Assembly (NCBI GenBank): GCA_009904015.1 | Contig: WYEQ01000002.1 | Location: 1 to 64,000, forward strand | Direction: 5' to 3' | Length of the DNA: 64,000 bases | Source of the DNA: Desulfurococcales archaeon | GTDB lineage: Archaea; Thermoproteota; Thermoprotei_A; Sulfolobales; Fervidicoccaceae | In this document: positions 61,498 to 64,000 of the stretch, one piece after another | How the letters are laid out: each line of letters begins with the position of its first letter | Numbering within the stretch: position 1 is the first letter of the stretch | The notes under the pieces: model-generated | Told to the model about the DNA's origin: nothing | The model's input: only the letters and a program-made list of their open reading frames with translations | Databases searched by the model: none | Position numbers and translations under genes: made by a program

Positions 61498-61521
61498 CAA
61501 TTAAGGAGGAGGGCGGTATAC

Positions 61522-62172
61522 ATGGTTATCCAGCCATTCGAGAAGTATTGGAGCGACTATGATGAATGGTATGAAAAACACAGAGAACTATGTCTTAGTG
61601 AGCTCAAAGCAGTTGAAATCGCGTCTCGCGGGATTCCACGTCCATGGCTTGAAGTGGGTGTTGGAACCGGCAGATTTGCTGTTCCACTAGGTATAGACAT
61701 TGGGGTAGATCCTTCAGACGCGATGCTGGCCATTGCAGCTCGTAGAGGCCTGAGAACTGTGAAGGCAAGAGGTTAAAACTTACCGTTTCCTAGCGGTTCA
61801 TTTGGAGGAGTATTCATAATTATATCATTATGCTTCCTAGACAACCCAGTACAAGCGCTACACGAAGCAAGCAGAGTATTAACACCGACCGGTAGATTAG
61901 TGCTCGGATTTGTACCAGCGGATAGTACTTGGGGTTACTATTACCGCGAGCTGGCTAAAAGAGGACACAAGTTCTACAAATACGCTAATTTCTATACGTT
62001 CAACCAAGTCGAAGAACTGCTAGAAACCACAGAGTTTGAGTCAGAACTCTACGTGTCAACACTAGTGAGAAACAAACCAGGCACGCCAGAGATTCTTGAG
62101 GAACCCATCATAGGCCTTCACGATGATGCCGGCTTCATCCTCATTTTGGCACACAAATCCCTGTCGAGCTAG
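61522..62172 (+). pseudogene. class I SAM methyltransferase with one in-frame TAA
   Basis: ATG 61522 follows GGAGGAGGGCGG. Residues 1-84 give WLEVGVGTGRFAVPLGIDIG and VDPSDAMLAIAARRG (SAM motif I and II); TAA at 61774-61776 interrupts at the place where the family has GxAExLPF; the same frame goes on with NLPFPSGSFGGVFIIISLCF, RVLTPTGRLVLGFVP and FYTFNQVEELLETTEF to 62172. One base change (GAA to TAA) explains it. Otherwise intact, 216 codons. Substrate unknown. Confidence 0.78.
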
Positions 62173-62400
62173 TCTTGGGTCTATCTATACCCTTGTGGCG
62201 TTTAGTTACCTTAGATAACTACATGTAGAAATGCTTGAACGTTCAACCTAGTATTGAGTGGCGATGTACATAGGCTTCTCCCCAGTGACGCCCGCCTTAA
62301 TGAGCTCCAACATTAATCTAAATGTGACGGAAATTAGCGTTTCGATTTCTATAACCGTTTATATTTCCCACGTGAAATAGTGAACCCTCAGTAGTTGGAT

Positions 62401-62479
62401 TGGTGCGGCGGCCGGGATTCGAACCCGGGATTTCCGGCGTGGCAGGCCGGCGTCCTAATCCAGGCTAGACGACCGCCGC
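62401..62479 (-). tRNA. tRNA-Gly(GCC)
   Basis: Full cloverleaf on the minus strand: acceptor GCGGCGG/CCGCCGC, D arm GTCTAGCCTGGATTAGGAC, anticodon stem CCGGC/GCCGG with loop CTGCCAC (anticodon GCC), T arm CCGGGTTCGAATCCCGG. Discriminator A and encoded CCA. No intron. 62173-62400 shows no gene. Confidence 0.96.
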
Positions 62480-62593
62480 TCCACTATTTTTTGGTTTATG
62501 TATTGATTAATAAGGGTTTTGTGCTTTATGCGTTATTGTTTTTTTCTTTTAAGAGCATATTTACTGTTGTCTGTTGACCGGTGGCTGGAGAGA

Positions 62594-64000
62594 TTGACTG
62601 GCTGCTCGAGGATTCTTGTGAGGGGCCTTGTCCAGGGAGTTGGATTCAGGCCTTTCGTCTACAGGTTAGCGGTGAGCCTTGGAGCAAGGGGCTTCGTGAG
62701 GAACATCTCGGGCAGCAGCGTTGAGATTTGGGTGGAGGGCATCGATGCGGGGCTTTTCGTTGAGGAGCTTCACAGGAAGAAGCCGTGGGCAGCCATAATC
62801 AACGATGTTGATGTTGAGAGTGTTGAGTGCAGGGGGTACTCATCCTTCTTCATCGAGAAAAGCGCGGAGACCTACCACGGCCCAAGCATGATTCCACCAG
62901 ACATAGCGATATGCGATGACTGCTTAAGGGAGATCGAGGACCCCCGCGACAGGAGGTACAGGTACCCGTTCAACAGCTGCGTTAAATGTGGGCCAAGGTA
63001 CAGCATGATGTACTCGCCTCTCTATGACAGGGAGAACACCAGCATGAGGGATTTCCCGCTGTGCTCGAACTGCTTATCCGAGTACGGGGACCCAGCCAAC
63101 GAGAGGAGGTTCCACGCACAGGGCATAAGCTGCCCGACCTGCGGGCCGAGGCTCTGGCTCGCTGATGAAAAGGGAGAAGCACTGGATACCGAGGACCCGA
63201 TAAGAACAGCCGCCCGGCTGGTCAGGGAGGGATACATCGTCGCTGTCAAGGGGATCGGGGGCTTCCACATAGCCGCTGACCCGTTCAGCGATGACGTTGT
63301 CCTAAGGCTAAGGGAGAGGAAGAGGAGGCCGAGAAAGCCCTTCGCCGTCATGGCCTTCAACATCGAGTGGGCCAATAAGCTAGGGGTAATAGATAGTGAG
63401 GCCAGGGAGCTGCTGTTATCGCCACAGAGGCCTATAGTCCTTGTCCCCAAGAGAAGCGGTGCCATGAGCGAGCACGTAGCGCCCGGCCTCAGACACGTGG
63501 GGCTGTTCCTGCCCTACAGCGGCATTCACTACCTGCTGCTCAAGGAGCTCGGGGCATCGATAATGACGAGCGGAAACCCACATGGAGAAGCGATGGTCAC
63601 AAGCAACCATGAGGCGCTCGCCAAGCTCAGAGGCATAGCTGACTACTTCCTTCTACACAACAGGAAGATCGTTAACAGGGTTGACGACAGCGTCCTGAGA
63701 AGAACGCTGGACACATACACATTCCTCAGGAGGGGGAGGGGCTACGCGCCCATGTGGCTTGAGCTGAGGTTCAAACTCAGAATGAAGGCCGTGGCCGTTG
63801 GAGCTGACCTGCAGAGCGCCGGCGCGGTTGGTTTCGACGACAAGGTCATACTCACACAGTTCATAGGGGACGTGGATGAGCCGAGCAACTACTCCGACCT
63901 AATCAAGTATATAGAGTTCCTGGCCTCGAACTACAAGCTAGACATAGGAGAAGCAGTTATCGTTGCCGACAAGCACCCGCGATACATAAGCAGAGTGGCG
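62594..64000 (+). CDS. hypF: hydrogenase maturation protein HypF, partial
   Basis: Carbamoyltransferase that makes the CN ligands of [NiFe] hydrogenase with HypE. Domains in order: acylphosphatase (ILVRGLVQGVGFRPFVYRLA), two zinc fingers (CDDCLREIEDP, CVKCGPRYS; CSNCLSEYGDP, CPTCGPRLW), then a YrdC-like domain (KGIGGFHIAADP, KRRPRKPFAVMAF, IMTSGNPHGE). Most of the catalytic Kae1-like domain is beyond the right edge. Start: TTG 62594 gives the usual short N-terminus and has GGTGG about 10 bases before; TTG 62567 is in frame and possible. The hydrogenase subunit at the left edge is a client. Confidence 0.95.
   Translation, partial: MTGCSRILVRGLVQGVGFRPFVYRLAVSLGARGFVRNISGSSVEIWVEGIDAGLFVEELHRKKPWAAIINDVDVESVECRGYSSFFIEKSAETYHGPSMIPPDIAICDDCLREIEDPRDRRYRYPFNSCVKCGPRYSMMYSPLYDRENTSMRDFPLCSNCLSEYGDPANERRFHAQGISCPTCGPRLWLADEKGEALDTEDPIRTAARLVREGYIVAVKGIGGFHIAADPFSDDVVLRLRERKRRPRKPFAVMAFNIEWANKLGVIDSEARELLLSPQRPIVLVPKRSGAMSEHVAPGLRHVGLFLPYSGIHYLLLKELGASIMTSGNPHGEAMVTSNHEALAKLRGIADYFLLHNRKIVNRVDDSVLRRTLDTYTFLRRGRGYAPMWLELRFKLRMKAVAVGADLQSAGAVGFDDKVILTQFIGDVDEPSNYSDLIKYIEFLASNYKLDIGEAVIVADKHPRYISRVA

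Overview
The window looks like a chromosomal segment of a hyperthermophilic or thermophilic archaeon, most likely a member of the Thermoproteota (crenarchaeal type). The support is: GTG/TTG starts behind GGTG or GAGG ribosome-binding sites, AT-rich TATA boxes about 25 bases before short leaders, arginine coded mostly by AGG/AGA, two archaeal-type tRNAs, HerA-NurA, PdxS-PdxT, a Tat-exported molybdopterin respiratory enzyme, a trehalose-type glycosyltransferase/channel/phosphatase cluster and tnpB-only type insertion-sequence ends. I cannot name the genus. Both edges cut hydrogenase-related genes: the left edge holds a [NiFe] hydrogenase small subunit (minus strand, C-terminus missing) and the right edge holds the maturation factor HypF (plus strand, C-terminus missing).

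1-9.5 kb is energy metabolism: Tat-exported hydrogenase small subunit, tRNA-Ala, a PAPS-reductase-family protein, then a TorD-like chaperone, a possible ribbon-helix-helix protein and a ttrBCA-ordered tetrathionate/sulfur-compound reductase operon. 9.5-13.4 kb (minus) is a FecBCD/BtuFCD-type metal or cofactor importer led by a frameshifted FmdE gene. 13.5-18.4 kb is a complete BMP/RnsABCD-type nucleoside importer. 18.4-21.1 kb is nurA-herA. 21.2-24.4 kb has a decayed livM permease, two small membrane proteins and a Tat-exported FAD reductase. 25-32.2 kb holds an EVE-like/nuclease protein, an ATP-cone protein, pdxS-pdxT followed by a threonine-synthase-like pseudoenzyme with a C-terminal winged helix, an acetyltransferase, a CPBP protease and TatA.

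32.2-43.5 kb is accessory: a 1.4-kb gene-poor stretch with iterated short motifs, a split type IIG-like restriction-modification pair, broken small genes, and a two-gene unit of a sacsin-like GHKL ATPase with a C-terminal PD-(D/E)XK nuclease plus a small helical partner. I consider that unit the best candidate for an undescribed defence system. 43.2-54 kb holds two secreted proteins (one a transglutaminase-like protein with repeated coiled coil), a dehydrogenase, a DUF488/macro-domain pair, an AAA-type ATPase behind a striking double palindrome, an NCS1 permease and an SsuBC-like importer with a detached AAA-associated domain. 54-64 kb has a DUF3782 pseudogene, a pyrimidine-dimer glycosylase, a proton P-type ATPase, a phosphatase/MscS-like channel/glycosyltransferase operon, a deleted radical-SAM remnant, a methyltransferase with one in-frame stop, tRNA-Gly and hypF.

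Three copies of a 250-270-bp element (A, B, C; a fourth end fragment D) carry both ends of an IS200/IS605-type tnpB element but no transposase. They sit at the borders of the accessory blocks. No CRISPR array and no intact transposase gene are visible.
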